From assembly GCA_020975725.1 (NCBI GenBank), contig QXJR01000016.1:434001-498000 (forward strand): 64,000 bases of DNA, given 5' to 3'. Source of the DNA: Picocystis sp. L7 (Eukaryota; Chlorophyta; Picocystophyceae; Picocystales; Picocystaceae). How positions within the stretch are numbered: position 1 is the first letter of the stretch; each line of letters opens with the position of its first letter. Both the position numbers and the translations under genes were made by a program. The notes under the pieces were generated by a model. The model saw only the letters and a program-made list of their open reading frames with translations. It was not told the DNA's origin and ran no database searches. This document shows, piece after piece, positions 28,557 through 37,483 of this stretch.

Positions 28557-29537
28557 CTACGAATAGTCTTTCCCACTTCGCTCCTTGTTTGGAGATTCGA
28601 CTTCCACTTCCACTTCTTCGACTTGCGTCGAACGCGCGCACGTCAAAGAAGTTGTGATGGTGGAATGTCCCTCCAGGTGCCGCGCAATGTATTCCTCTAG
28701 TGGTAGCGGCTCCGGGAAGTGAACCGGATTCTTGCAGAACAATCTTGACTGCACGTCGTACTCCCTCACTGCTCGGTCGTACGCTCTTTCTCGGCGCATC
28801 ACCTTAAGCTCCTCGCGGAAGCAAGTGATCCGTCCTTCTCGTTCCGTCGTCGCGGAAGAGCGACGACGTCGCCCACCAGCACGCCCAGCAGCCTCGTCCG
28901 GCGACGTGCTGGTAGGCGACGTCGATTGCTTTCGCTTCCCGCCGCGCTGCAATTGGTGCTCCCGCAGGAGTTCGCCAAGTCGCTCCTTCTCCTCGCGAGC
29001 CAGATTTTTCTGGCTGGCCTCCGCTCCTTTCCTCGCCTCCGCCTCCTCCATCCTTTCGCTGACCTCCTCGCACAGCTGGGCGAGTTCCTCGTCCACTCTT
29101 CCTCCTCCGCGACCAGTCGCTCGCAACGCTTCCTGCTCGTTGTCGCGGTGCAGGCGGATGATATCCATCAATCGCCTCTGCACCACTTTTCGCTGCAATA
29201 TCCAACCGCCGAAGAGGTCAGGGTACGATCCCCGCAGCCGTTCCAGCAGCAGCTTCCACGCGCTATTCTTCTCCACATTCGAGACTTTCTCGAAGAAGCA
29301 ACATTCCTCGTCTAGGACGGTTCGGAGGAGCGCCTTCTGGTGCGCGAGCGTCCAAGTCCGACCGCGATTCTGCGTGGACGCGTTCGCACCGGCTTTGTTC
29401 GCATTCCTCTCAGGATCGCCGGCGTTGGGGCCACGCTCCTCGTCCCTTTCGACGTCGACGTTCTTCTCTGCCGACGGATGTTGCGCGCTCTCACGGGTAA
29501 CATCCGTCGGCAAAGGCTTGCCGTCGACACCGCCCAT
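28557..29537 (-). CDS. Myb/SANT-like (trihelix-type) Harbinger partner protein
   Basis: 326 residues from ATG 29537. The frame continues ~30 codons upstream to a possible acceptor (CAACAG|GTG), so an extra 5' exon is possible. A basic Myb/SANT-like domain spans roughly 70-145 (RTWTLAHQKALLRTVLDEEC, KNSAWKLLLERLRGSYPDLF). It is followed by a Glu/Arg coiled region (ELAQLCEEVSERMEEAEARK) and a basic Arg/Ser patch (GRAGGRRRRSSATTEREG). PIF/Harbinger elements carry exactly such a second gene; its product binds subterminal DNA and brings the transposase into the nucleus. Position inside the inverted repeats supports this. Confidence 0.82.
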   Translation of the reverse strand: MGGVDGKPLPTDVTRESAQHPSAEKNVDVERDEERGPNAGDPERNANKAGANASTQNRGRTWTLAHQKALLRTVLDEECCFFEKVSNVEKNSAWKLLLERLRGSYPDLFGGWILQRKVVQRRLMDIIRLHRDNEQEALRATGRGGGRVDEELAQLCEEVSERMEEAEARKGAEASQKNLAREEKERLGELLREHQLQRGGKRKQSTSPTSTSPDEAAGRAGGRRRRSSATTEREGRITCFREELKVMRRERAYDRAVREYDVQSRLFCKNPVHFPEPLPLEEYIARHLEGHSTITTSLTCARSTQVEEVEVEVESPNKERSGKDYS

Positions 29538-29837
29538 TCCTGTTGCATGCGTTCCGCGTGGGAGCCGACCGTTAGTATTCCACTGTGGACGAGTGTAGGA
29601 ACCGTCGTTCCGCAGAACCGAACACACCTGTTGGATCGACCGTCACAGGAACATGCGTCATCGCCATCGGCGCATGGGCCGACGGTCGTCCCTGCCCACC
29701 CGACCTTCCCGCCAGTTCACGAACAATCGAAATTTCGACAAGTGCCGCAGAGGACGTCCCGGTTGCACCATTCCTGTTGGTCCGGAATCAGAAGCCCACG
29801 GACCCTCGGAAAAAGGGGGAACATCAACACCCGAAAT

Positions 29838-29882
29838 GAGTTGCACCAAAATCCCTGTTGACCCAATCGCAGAAATCCTCCC
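29838..29882 (-). repeat. Right terminal inverted repeat of the Harbinger element
   Basis: Exact 45-bp reverse complement of the left end, beginning with one copy of the GAGTTGCACCAAAAT 15-mer. Confidence 0.9.
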
Positions 29883-30219
29883 CGGGTCCCACGGGACGAG
29901 GTGCGGGGTCCGAGGCGGATGGATTGCAGGGCTGTAGGTTCCACGCCTGATCCTTGTCCGATGCGCACAGGTAAGCGTGGCTTGCCGCTCTGCCTTCCCA
30001 TCCCGTCTCCTTGGGTCCAGGTTTCGGAGAAGAAACTCCTCTGGGTCCCTCCCCCCCGCTCGGACGAAAAGGGGAGTCGATTTCCTCTGCCGAGAACGGG
30101 TTCACCCTCCCCCCTCGAAAGACGGACCCTCAGGAGAGAAGAAACTCTCCTTCGGGCATCTCGACCCCCCCTTTCCGACAGGGCGACATTGCCGCTCTGA
30201 GCGTCGCAGAGGCGGCGGC
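29883..30219. other. Spacer between transposon and HYPK
   Basis: Promoter-side DNA of HYPK, with C-runs (CCCTCCCCCC near 30045) and no gene. Confidence 0.4.
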
Positions 30220-30570
30220 ATGGCGTCGGGAGCCGGCGATGGGACGAGAGACGCAGCAGAACAAAGCAAGGCGTTGGACAGCATCACGGATCGGGTGGAG
30301 GAGAAAGAGCTGGATGAGGAGAAGCTGAAGCGGGAGTACAGGAAGATCGCAGAACAGGATCGAAAAGAACAGGAAGAGAAACGCAAGCGAGAGAAGGAAC
30401 TCGCCAAAATCAAAGTCAGCAAAGAAGACGTGCAGGCCATCGTCAGAGAGATGGAAGTAGATAGTGACGAAGCCGAAAGGAAACTCAAAGAACACAACGG
30501 TGATGTGGTGGCCGCACTCAAGTCGTACTTGACGGCGCAACCTGCAGCGGGGACAGAAACTGGCCGGTGA
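30220..30570 (+). CDS. HYPK: HYPK-like NatA-associated chaperone (UBA-like domain)
   Basis: 116 residues, single exon. A highly charged N-terminal helix (~25-70, KLKREYRKIAEQDRKEQEEK) precedes KVSKEDVQAIVREMEVDSDE and AERKLKEHNGDVVAALKSYL. The latter two are the NACA-type UBA-like domain of HYPK. Family role: ribosome-bound regulator of the NatA N-terminal acetyltransferase (NAA10/NAA15) and aggregation suppressor. A NACA subunit is excluded by the small size and lack of a NAC domain. Confidence 0.85.
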   Translation: MASGAGDGTRDAAEQSKALDSITDRVEEKELDEEKLKREYRKIAEQDRKEQEEKRKREKELAKIKVSKEDVQAIVREMEVDSDEAERKLKEHNGDVVAALKSYLTAQPAAGTETGR

Positions 30571-30642
30571 ACTGATCGACCCGAGCGGAAGAAAGTCCAG
30601 CAAATCGTTCGTGCGGCGTGAAACGTATCAAAAGAAGCTGCA

Positions 30643-31590
30643 TTACGCTTGGGGGAGCTTCTCCACCACAACCTTGAACGTGCCTATCACCTCGGGGTGA
30701 AGTTTGATCTCACAATTGTATGTGCCAACCTGCTTGATCTCAGGAAGCACCAGATCCTTCTTTTCCAGGTCCCTGCCTGTCTGGGACTTGATGGCCTCGA
30801 TCACCTCTTGCGGCGTCACGCTGTAAACATTGACACCAGGTCAAATATCAAAGATACGCGCCAGTTAGCACAAGACAATTCACGCATCCGCCTATTACTC
30901 TGCAACTTTCCCACGCGACGCACCTTCCAAAAATCTGGTCTTTCTCGCCGACCTTCTTCTTGATAGTGAATTTGCCTATGGTGGCCAACGCGGTGGCCAT
31001 TGCCCTGGCTTCCTTCTTCAGAGCCTCCTTCGCCTCCAGCTCCTTTTCTTGCTGGATGCGAATTTGTTCCAAGATGCTGCACGAGCGGACGAGTTGAAAG
31101 GCAAGCAGTCAGCCTCCTGATGTTCAAAACTTCTGCGCGCACGTCACCTTGAACTTGCACTCTGGGATCTCGTCAACAACACTCACCTTTCGGAGGCAAT
31201 CTCGGCCATCCCCTTCGGAAGCAAGTGATTGCGGTAGAAGCCATTCAAAACGTTCACCAGCTCTCCCTTCTTTCCCAACTTGGACACGTCCTGCTTCAGC
31301 ACCACCTGCATCCGTCAAAGGCACATGTCAGCACACAACTCCGCCACGTCAACGATCGTGGTGCAAACGCCGTCTCCGGAGGCCATCTTGGCTCCTGCCG
31401 GAACCGTTCGCCACGAAGCACGCGTCATATTCACCCATCCCGAACACACCTGTCTCGTCTTTTTGACCTTCTTCTGCGCAACGACGCGGAAGGTGGCTCC
31501 ACTGGAGCGGTTGAGCGATCGCGAGGAAGTGCTGGCTGCTACGCCAGGAGCCACGGCTCTGAACCCTTCGTACACGCGGATGCTGGCCAT
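30643..31590 (-). CDS. RPL9: Plastid ribosomal protein bL9
   Basis: Four exons: 31450-31590, 31187-31305, 30924-31076, 30643-30820. Introns are 144, 110 and 103 nt with donors GTGTGT, GTGAGT and GTGCGT and acceptors TGCAG, TGCAG and TACAG. The joined product is 196 residues. Residues 1-39 are a Ser/Arg/Ala-rich transit peptide. The bL9 N-domain follows (VVLKQDVSKLGKKGELVNVL, NGFYRNHLLPKGMA), then the connecting helix (LEQIRIQQEKELEAKEALKK) and the C-domain (KKVGEKDQIFGSVTPQEVIE, PEIKQVGTYNCEIKLHPEVI). Codons split by introns 2 and 3 are restored exactly, which confirms the model. Confidence 0.93.
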
Positions 31591-32314
31591 CTTTCTCGAA
31601 CGGCTTGACGCTCTGTGCGCTTGGCAAACGGAGAGGGACCTGGCCTGCGACTTGAGAGAACGATCAAGCGTCTGCAAGCGCTTTCCTGCTTCGAATGGAG
31701 GCAGGAAGGTGCGGCGGCGCTGCGATGGACGTGTGCAAATGCCAACGTCGATGGTGGCCCGAGGGGCAGGACGGGACCCACCACGTCCATCGAGACCTTT
31801 GATCCGCCCATCGAGATCTTTTCGGATAAGATCTCGATGGCAGATCGATGCCTCCTCCCCCCGGGAACCGCGGTCAGGACGAGACGGTTCGGGAGGAAAC
31901 TTCGAAGTTCGCGACCGACAAGGAAAGGGGAAACGGTAAGAGTTCCACGGGTGAGAATTTGGGGAAACAAAGGAGCACAACCCGCATTTCCAACCTCGAG
32001 GAAGGCAGCGCTGGAGGCACGCTAACCGTGCAATCGCATCAATGGAACAGGCAAGACCAGAGACGTGGAAAAGGTGCAGCATGTGTCTGTACTGTCGGAC
32101 ACATCGACACCAGGTCATCCTCGAGACACCAAAAGTGGACAGTTGTGCATGCAGTACCCTCGGAAGGTTCAATCATGTCTCCCTTGGTCGATTGAAGGAG
32201 AGGGTGCATCGTCCCTCAAAGCACAGTATCGCAGCACTCCAACCTGTACAACGAATCGAACAACAAGACAGACATTCCGAAAGATCAAAGACCCACAAGA
32301 CGAACTGGTTCGAC
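31591..32314. other. Spacer between bL9 promoter and NdhL 3' end
   Basis: No gene was seen. It contains the 31808-31840 hairpin ~220 bp upstream of the bL9 ATG. Confidence 0.4.
31808..31840. repeat. 13-bp-stem inverted repeat CCATCGAGATCTT ... AAGATCTCGATGG
   Basis: Perfect arms 31808-31820 and 31828-31840 with a 7-nt loop (TTCGGAT), upstream of bL9. The AGATCTCGAT core recurs at 23662 and 62295. Confidence 0.7.
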
Positions 32315-32893
32315 TTACAACATCCTTCCCTCATCGTTCGGCCTCAGGTTCACAAAAGGCGATGCAAGGAGAATCCCTGGGAAGAAAAAGAAGACCAAAA
32401 AGTACTGAAACATGGTCTCCAAGGTCGAGCGGTTGTACCACCTTTTTCGCAGATAGAGGTACGTGAAAGCCTGAAAAGGTTACGGGAATTGAGGTCAGCC
32501 GAAAATCCGAGGATGAGATGCATAGGTAAGTAGCAGTCTCGCATCACTCACCGGTCCAACCACGAGGTAAAAGCCCAGCACGAGTGCTAATTGTATGATG
32601 TTTTCGAGCGAGAAGAAGCTTGCGTCGAAAGCCAAGGCAGGAGAAGCCGCGGCCAGGTACAAAGGCAATGCTGCGCTTGCAACGCCCAAACCTTGCTCCA
32701 TCCCACGGGGACGTTCTCTCTCTTGCACCTCCTGCGCGTCTTTGTCTCCTACGTGTTGTGGCACCGTTTCCGTAGGTTTCGCCACGGCCCTCGGCCTCAG
32801 CACCGGCCGCGGCGTCGGTCGGGCACGCCCACGCACGCTGCACCTCGTCCTTCGGGAGAACGCACCACGCATTGCGGTCAAGGTCGCGTCCAT
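32315..32893 (-). CDS. NDHL: Plastid NDH complex subunit NdhL
   Basis: Two exons: 32552-32893 and 32315-32470, intron 81 nt, donor GACCG|GTGAGT, acceptor TTTTCAG|GCT, phase 0. The product is 165 residues. Residues 1-~65 form an Arg/Thr/Pro-rich transit region and are followed by [20 protein letters not shown], a thylakoid-type cleavage region. The mature part has two membrane helices ([36 protein letters not shown]). It carries the NdhL signature [13 protein letters not shown] and FVNLRP at the end. NdhL is a membrane subunit of the photosynthetic NDH (type I) complex used in cyclic electron flow. Intron removal regenerates the conserved block exactly. Confidence 0.85.
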
Positions 32894-33450
32894 CTTCGCG
32901 TGCCCAGCTTGGATTCAGTTGCGAGACACACACTTGTGTGGACGTACGTCTGCCAGCCTTGTCGTGTCAGCTGCCGACGCCGAGAGGCTGGATCGGTCCG
33001 TGGACTGCAGTCCATACGGTCCCTCGAGGTCCTTCGTGGGAGATCTGTGTGAGCTGTGCCTGCCTGGTGCACGCTGTCTTCGAACGGGCTTCGGGGAGTG
33101 GAGGGTGGGAAGGACCGATCCGGGGTCCATTGGGCGACCACGTCCGATCAAACCGTTGGGTCTGTCCAACTATCCCCCTCCAATGGAAGGGGAAGGGCCA
33201 AGCCATACTCCTCTGCGGCACCGGTCACAGCACCGAGACAATGATCAGCTCTTAGACACAAAACGTGGGGATACGGGGGCACATTCGAAGAGGATCGACT
33301 CTGGCCTGGGACCCAGGAGAAGCACGAGGGTTTCTACGTTCGACGAGAGCTCGTCGGTTGCTGCAGAAGCACGTGTCAAGGCACGCTCGCGACGGCGAAA
33401 GAGGACGCTTGGAGCGTGGAGCTCACGTCCTGAAAGGGGAAGGGAAAGCC
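32894..33450. other. Divergent promoter space NdhL / ATP synthase 6 kDa
   Basis: No gene was seen. The frames spanning it on both strands lack conserved motifs. Confidence 0.4.
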
Positions 33451-33765
33451 ATGCCACCACCACCGCCGTTCTCGCAAGGGAGCGCGTGGTCGACGCTGAG
33501 GCAAGAAGCCAAGAGGATGTGGCCGTTCGCCATGGGATTTGCCCTCACGTCCATCCTCTACACGAAAGTGGCGCTGGGCATCACAGGTGCGCTCGAACCA
33601 CGATCGCGTAGACGACTCCGGCCGTGGAACCGTGGAAGGAAGCGGTGCGGAAAGCGATCCGACCGTTGACTGTATATGCTGACGATTTATTCGTGGTTTC
33701 CGATTACAGACGAAGATATCAAAAACAGCAAGTTTGCCAATCCACACGGTCATCATCATCACTAG
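33451..33765 (+). CDS. Mitochondrial ATP synthase 6 kDa subunit (plant type)
   Basis: Two exons: 33451-33586 and 33710-33765, donor ACAG|GTGCGC, acceptor TTACAG|AC, phase 1, 123-nt intron. The product is 63 residues. After a short Pro/Ser lead comes RQEAKRMWPFAMGFALTSIL, then YTKVALGIT|DEDIKNSKF and a His-rich tail (NPHGHHHH). The pattern 'WPFxxGFAxTxxLxTKxxLGxTxEDxKNSxF' is that of the plant F1Fo-ATP synthase 6 kDa subunit of the inner mitochondrial membrane. The His tail is unusual. The second exon encodes just 18 residues, and splicing restores the conserved Asp. Confidence 0.85.
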
Positions 33766-33834
33766 GTCCTTGCAAAATCGAAGAGTGGACGAACTTTGTA
33801 GTCGATTTTCTCCATCACTGAAGATCCGCCTCTC

Positions 33835-34509
33835 TCACTCCATCACTGCTGGGTCGTCGAGACCAAGCATGGAACTGACGGTCAACTTCACGAAGGTGAA
33901 CGCGCCAAACAAAAAGAGGATGGCAAAGATAGCGGTCCCGGGTTTCCTCATCATGCTGAACAAAGGCTTCAAGTTCACGTAGAGCAGCCCAACCGTCAAG
34001 GAGATGAAGTATTGAACGTATCGGACCACGTTCGTCCAAAAACTATCGTCTGCTCCCACTTGGAAGATCTCTTGTGGATGGCCCAAACCCGAAGAGATAG
34101 CATCCTGTTGCTGCTGCAGCGAGGCGGCATTCGCCTCGTCGGCGTTTCCCATGGCCATCCAAACGAAAAGGCTCAACACCATGAGGCTTCCCAGTTGTCC
34201 CTGCAAATCTTCGAGTGCTCTTGACACGCAACCTCGTACGAATTCTCTGCTCCTTCCCGTCCCGGAAGACTCGTTTTCTTCTCCGACGGCCGATGCATCG
34301 GAGCTGGGAGCTTCGAGAGAGGCCTTGAGCAGCCACGGCCTGCGCCTTTGCCGTTGCGATGCGGCTGAATTCGTTCTCGACCGCCCGGCAGCTGGTTGTT
34401 CCGAGGCACGGACGACCTTCCTTCGTCTCGCGACGTGGGCCGGCACGCGTCTCCCCGCACCAGCGCGTGTCACTTCGATCTCTTGGATTTTCGCCACCGC
34501 CTTTTCCAT
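33835..34509 (-). CDS. Ycf33/DUF751-like plastid membrane protein
   Basis: 224 residues from ATG 34509. The first ~110 residues are Arg/Ser/Ala-rich (ARRRKVVRASEQPAAGRS), a plastid transit region. A hydrophobic stretch (LGSLMVLSLFVWMAMGNADE, ANAA) looks like a thylakoid-transfer or membrane segment. The C-terminal ~70 residues match DUF751/Ycf33: SFWTNVVRYVQYFISLTVGL, LKPLFSMMRKPGTAIFAILF, FTFVKLTVSSMLGL. Ycf33 is plastid-encoded in some algae and conserved in cyanobacteria; its function is poorly known, with links to photosynthetic electron transfer suggested. Here it is nuclear. Confidence 0.75.
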   Translation of the reverse strand: MEKAVAKIQEIEVTRAGAGRRVPAHVARRRKVVRASEQPAAGRSRTNSAASQRQRRRPWLLKASLEAPSSDASAVGEENESSGTGRSREFVRGCVSRALEDLQGQLGSLMVLSLFVWMAMGNADEANAASLQQQQDAISSGLGHPQEIFQVGADDSFWTNVVRYVQYFISLTVGLLYVNLKPLFSMMRKPGTAIFAILFLFGAFTFVKLTVSSMLGLDDPAVME

Positions 34510-34728
34510 GATGCTCGTGCGTCGCCTCGATCGATTCGGCCTCCGCACCAGCGCCTCTCTCGTCGCGCACGAACGCTTCTGACGTTGTCGGTCCAGGGGA
34601 TCCGCAGCACTGGATCCCCTCCTCCCCCGGGTTCTTCCGATCAAGCGTCCCGGTCTGTTCAGGAATCGAAAGGGATCGATCCCCGAGTACGGAATGGGTT
34701 GAAAGGGGGTCGGGTACGAGAAGGGGAG

Positions 34729-35850
34729 ATGCAGCCGATGGTGGGGGTTGGAGATGGACCCCAACCGTACCGTAGTGAAAGTGTCGGGATGAGGAACGCC
34801 GCACCGTCGACCGCGTGCGGCGCACTGTGCATCGAGGACGTGCTGGAACTGAAGCAGGGACTCGTGGAGGTGTTGAGACGCATCGGAGGGGAGTGCAAGG
34901 ATGTGTGCAAGGGGGACCTCGCCGTGGAGAGGCTGGGAGCTGCCAACACCAACCACGTCTTTCTGGTCTGTCACAACTCCGGTTGGAAGGCAATCCTGAG
35001 GCTTTATGGGCCCTCAGGTGGACTGTTCTCCAGGGAAAAGGAACTGGAGACGTTTCGGAAGCTGGCAGGAAAAGGGATGGGGCCGAGGCTGCTGCTGGAG
35101 TTCGAAAACGGTAGGGTGGAAGAGTACCTTGAAGGGCCCAAGCTGGAGCCACTTGATATAAGGAGACCCCAAATAAGCAAGCTGGTAGCGTCAGCAATGA
35201 GGCATTTTCACGAATCATTCTCAGTTGAAGAAAAAGACAAGCGTAGCAGCTGGGATCGGCTGCGAAGCTGGCATGAGATTGTGGTTGGTATGCTAGATGG
35301 GGTGGAGGGGATGAGCAAAGAGGAGAGAAAGGAAATCCTCGGACTTGGGCATGACATAGATTTGATCGAAAGGAGACTCACGCAATTGCCATTTGGAGAT
35401 GAATTTTGCTTGTGCCATAATGATGTTCATTATGCCAACATGGTCATGCTCCAAGAAGGCGAGTGTTTGACCATTAAACTCATTGACTACGAGTACGCGC
35501 TACCCAACACGCCCGCTTTTGACATCGGGAATCACTGGAATGAGTGGTGTTCTGATTTCGAGTCTGTGGAGACCATGGATTTCACCCTCTTCCCGGAATT
35601 GGACGAGAGATTAGAATTCGTACGCAATTACTTGGAACAAGGGGCGGGCGAAACCATCGACGGACATGCCATTAGGCAGTTGGAAGCAGCCGCCAACAGG
35701 TTCAGCGTTGTTTCGCATTTAATGTGGGGTTTGTGGGCAATCATTCAGTCCTGTACCTCCACAATCGAGGATGGGCTGGATTTTGTGAACTACGCCCGCC
35801 TACGCCTTGGCGAATACAAGCGACGCAGAGTCGAAGTCGTGGGGAAATAA
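34729..35850 (+). CDS. Ethanolamine/choline kinase
   Basis: 373 residues, single exon from ATG 34729. The kinase-like fold is clear: RLGAANTNHVFLVCHNSGWK, then AILRLYGPSGGLFSREKELE, Brenner motif LCHNDVHYANMVMLQ (catalytic Asp), LIDYEYALPNTPAFDIGNHW (metal-binding Asp) and an NxEW-type tail. It catalyses the ATP-dependent first step of the CDP-ethanolamine/CDP-choline (Kennedy) pathway in the cytosol. The sequence does not clearly separate ethanolamine from choline preference. Confidence 0.9.
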   Translation: MQPMVGVGDGPQPYRSESVGMRNAAPSTACGALCIEDVLELKQGLVEVLRRIGGECKDVCKGDLAVERLGAANTNHVFLVCHNSGWKAILRLYGPSGGLFSREKELETFRKLAGKGMGPRLLLEFENGRVEEYLEGPKLEPLDIRRPQISKLVASAMRHFHESFSVEEKDKRSSWDRLRSWHEIVVGMLDGVEGMSKEERKEILGLGHDIDLIERRLTQLPFGDEFCLCHNDVHYANMVMLQEGECLTIKLIDYEYALPNTPAFDIGNHWNEWCSDFESVETMDFTLFPELDERLEFVRNYLEQGAGETIDGHAIRQLEAAANRFSVVSHLMWGLWAIIQSCTSTIEDGLDFVNYARLRLGEYKRRRVEVVGK

Positions 35851-35913
35851 ACGTCAAACTTTTCAATCTCTCAGTTATCACGGATACCAAGAAATAGAAT
35901 GTTAACAGGCAAA

Positions 35914-37483
35914 TTATTCCATATCATTCCCGTGCTCGAGCAAGAAGTTTGCTGCCAAAGCCTCGTCCTTGTCACAGGCAAAAAATGCCTGGATGACCAA
36001 CGGACGATCGAAGCCCATGGCTTCCAGCCTTTGGATAGCTTCATTCTCTTCTGGGGTTATTTGGATCTCGGTCGCTCCGAGACCTTCGCCCTCAGCTCCT
36101 TCACCCATAAGTCCTTCCATGAGCTGCTCGGCATCTGCTCCTTCAGGAAAAGGCTCATTCAGAAGCTGCAGAAACTCTTGCTGATTCGAGTTGATAAGGT
36201 CAAGTAGTCGGGGGTTTTGCTTGCCCAGCTCTTGGAGCATCGGCTGCAAGATCTGAGGATTGGCTTGCACCATGGTTCTGAGTGCCTGAAATTGCTGGTT
36301 GTCTCGCAGGAAGTCAAGGGCACCTTCACCTCCTTCTCCAGCTTCCCCACCTGCAGCTTGCCCCCCTTGCTGAAACATGTCGAACGGCTGTGCAGTTGGT
36401 GCACCACCTTGACCTGCACCGCCCTCAGTTGCAGACCCGGGCTGAGCATTGCTTGGGGCCGCCGTTTCGGTGGCTGGGATGCCGCTCATGAGATACTCAA
36501 CAGCTCGCTCTGGATTATTGAAGGCTGCGCGCATGGCTTGCTTCACTTGATCCTCTGGGAAACCCATCTCAACAATACTTTTGACGGTAGCCTCCAGCTC
36601 TGTTCCTGTCACCAAGTGCGAAGCTGCAGAGGTAAGGTCCCCTGCTGCGGGAGCAGGCGTGGGTGCAGCTTCCTCTGCAGCTTGTGCAGGTTTCTCAGGA
36701 GCCTTCGGTTCCTCTTTGGGCGCTTGCTCCCCTCCTGAGGTTGTTGCTGGGGTGGCAGGAGAGGTGGCCTTGGCAGCCTTGTGTTGGAACGCAGATCGAC
36801 GTCAGCAAAGGGTCCATAGTCCTCCTGCCCGCGCGACGTCCTTTCGAATGCATCTCTTCGTACCGTTGAGGGTGGAGCTTCCGAAGCTGGTTGCGCGGCT
36901 GCCGTTTTGGCCTGCAACACAGGTCACGAATGAGCGTCGGACATCTCACGTCAGTCGTCTGTGAACACTCTGGGATGGACGATCGCCCACGGCTTCCGTC
37001 GTTCCAGGCACGCACCTTGTTCGCCATCACGACCAGGAACCCGTTCTCCGATACACCATTGTCTGCGAGTGTGGTATCGTCCTTGAGAATCTGAGAATCG
37101 ACCGCATCGATCGTGACGTTCCCTTCGTGTCAGCAGAGCGTCTCCCTTCGTGTTCGGCGAGGTCGAATCTCGCGTGTCCTTCGCACCGCACCTTTCCCTG
37201 GAAGATCAGCACTTGTCTGTCTTTGGGCAATGCATCTCCTTGCGCATCCTGCACCTTCTGCTTGACTTGGGCCACCTGTGCTTTCGCCAGGTCAGCACCA
37301 CATCTTCCTTCTCGCGCGATCGATGGGACTTGAGCTGGACCACAAACCCTCCTCTACGGCTCGTCCGCTTCATCCGACCTCTCTTTCGCAAACGTGTGTC
37401 TCCGATGGCCCACGTACCGTTTCTGTGGCGTCTGCATCCACTTGAAACTGCTTTCCAGCGACGGTCTTGAGCGTGACCTTCAT
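35914..37483 (-). CDS. RAD23: RAD23 ubiquitin receptor / NER factor
   Basis: Five exons: 37418-37483, 37192-37275, 37016-37090, 36864-36911, 35914-36777; all four introns are phase 0 (142, 101, 104 and 86 nt). The product is 378 residues. Order: UBL 1-75 ([44 protein letters not shown]); Ala/Pro/Glu linker; UBA1 ~149-190 ([20 protein letters not shown]); STI1/XPC-binding ~243-298 ([20 protein letters not shown]); UBA2 ~331-375 ([20 protein letters not shown]). It shuttles ubiquitinated proteins to the proteasome and stabilises Rad4/XPC. Exon borders sit between clean UBL blocks, which supports them. One acceptor (ACACAAG|GCT) is non-CAG. Confidence 0.95.

Larger units (their letters stand above)
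25730..29881. mobile_element. PIF/Harbinger DNA transposon, apparently complete
   Basis: A 4.15-kb unit bounded by perfect inverted repeats (25729-25773 against 29838-29882). Taking the ends as GGAGGATTT... and ...AAATCCTCC gives a 3-bp duplication CCG on both sides (25727-25729 and 29882-29884), the length used by PIF/Harbinger. The flanks are CCCGGG-like palindromes, so the exact boundary is ambiguous. Inside are an uninterrupted DDE transposase (+), a Myb/SANT-like gene (-) and a minisatellite between their 3' ends. Identical ends and open reading frames suggest recent activity. Confidence 0.85.
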
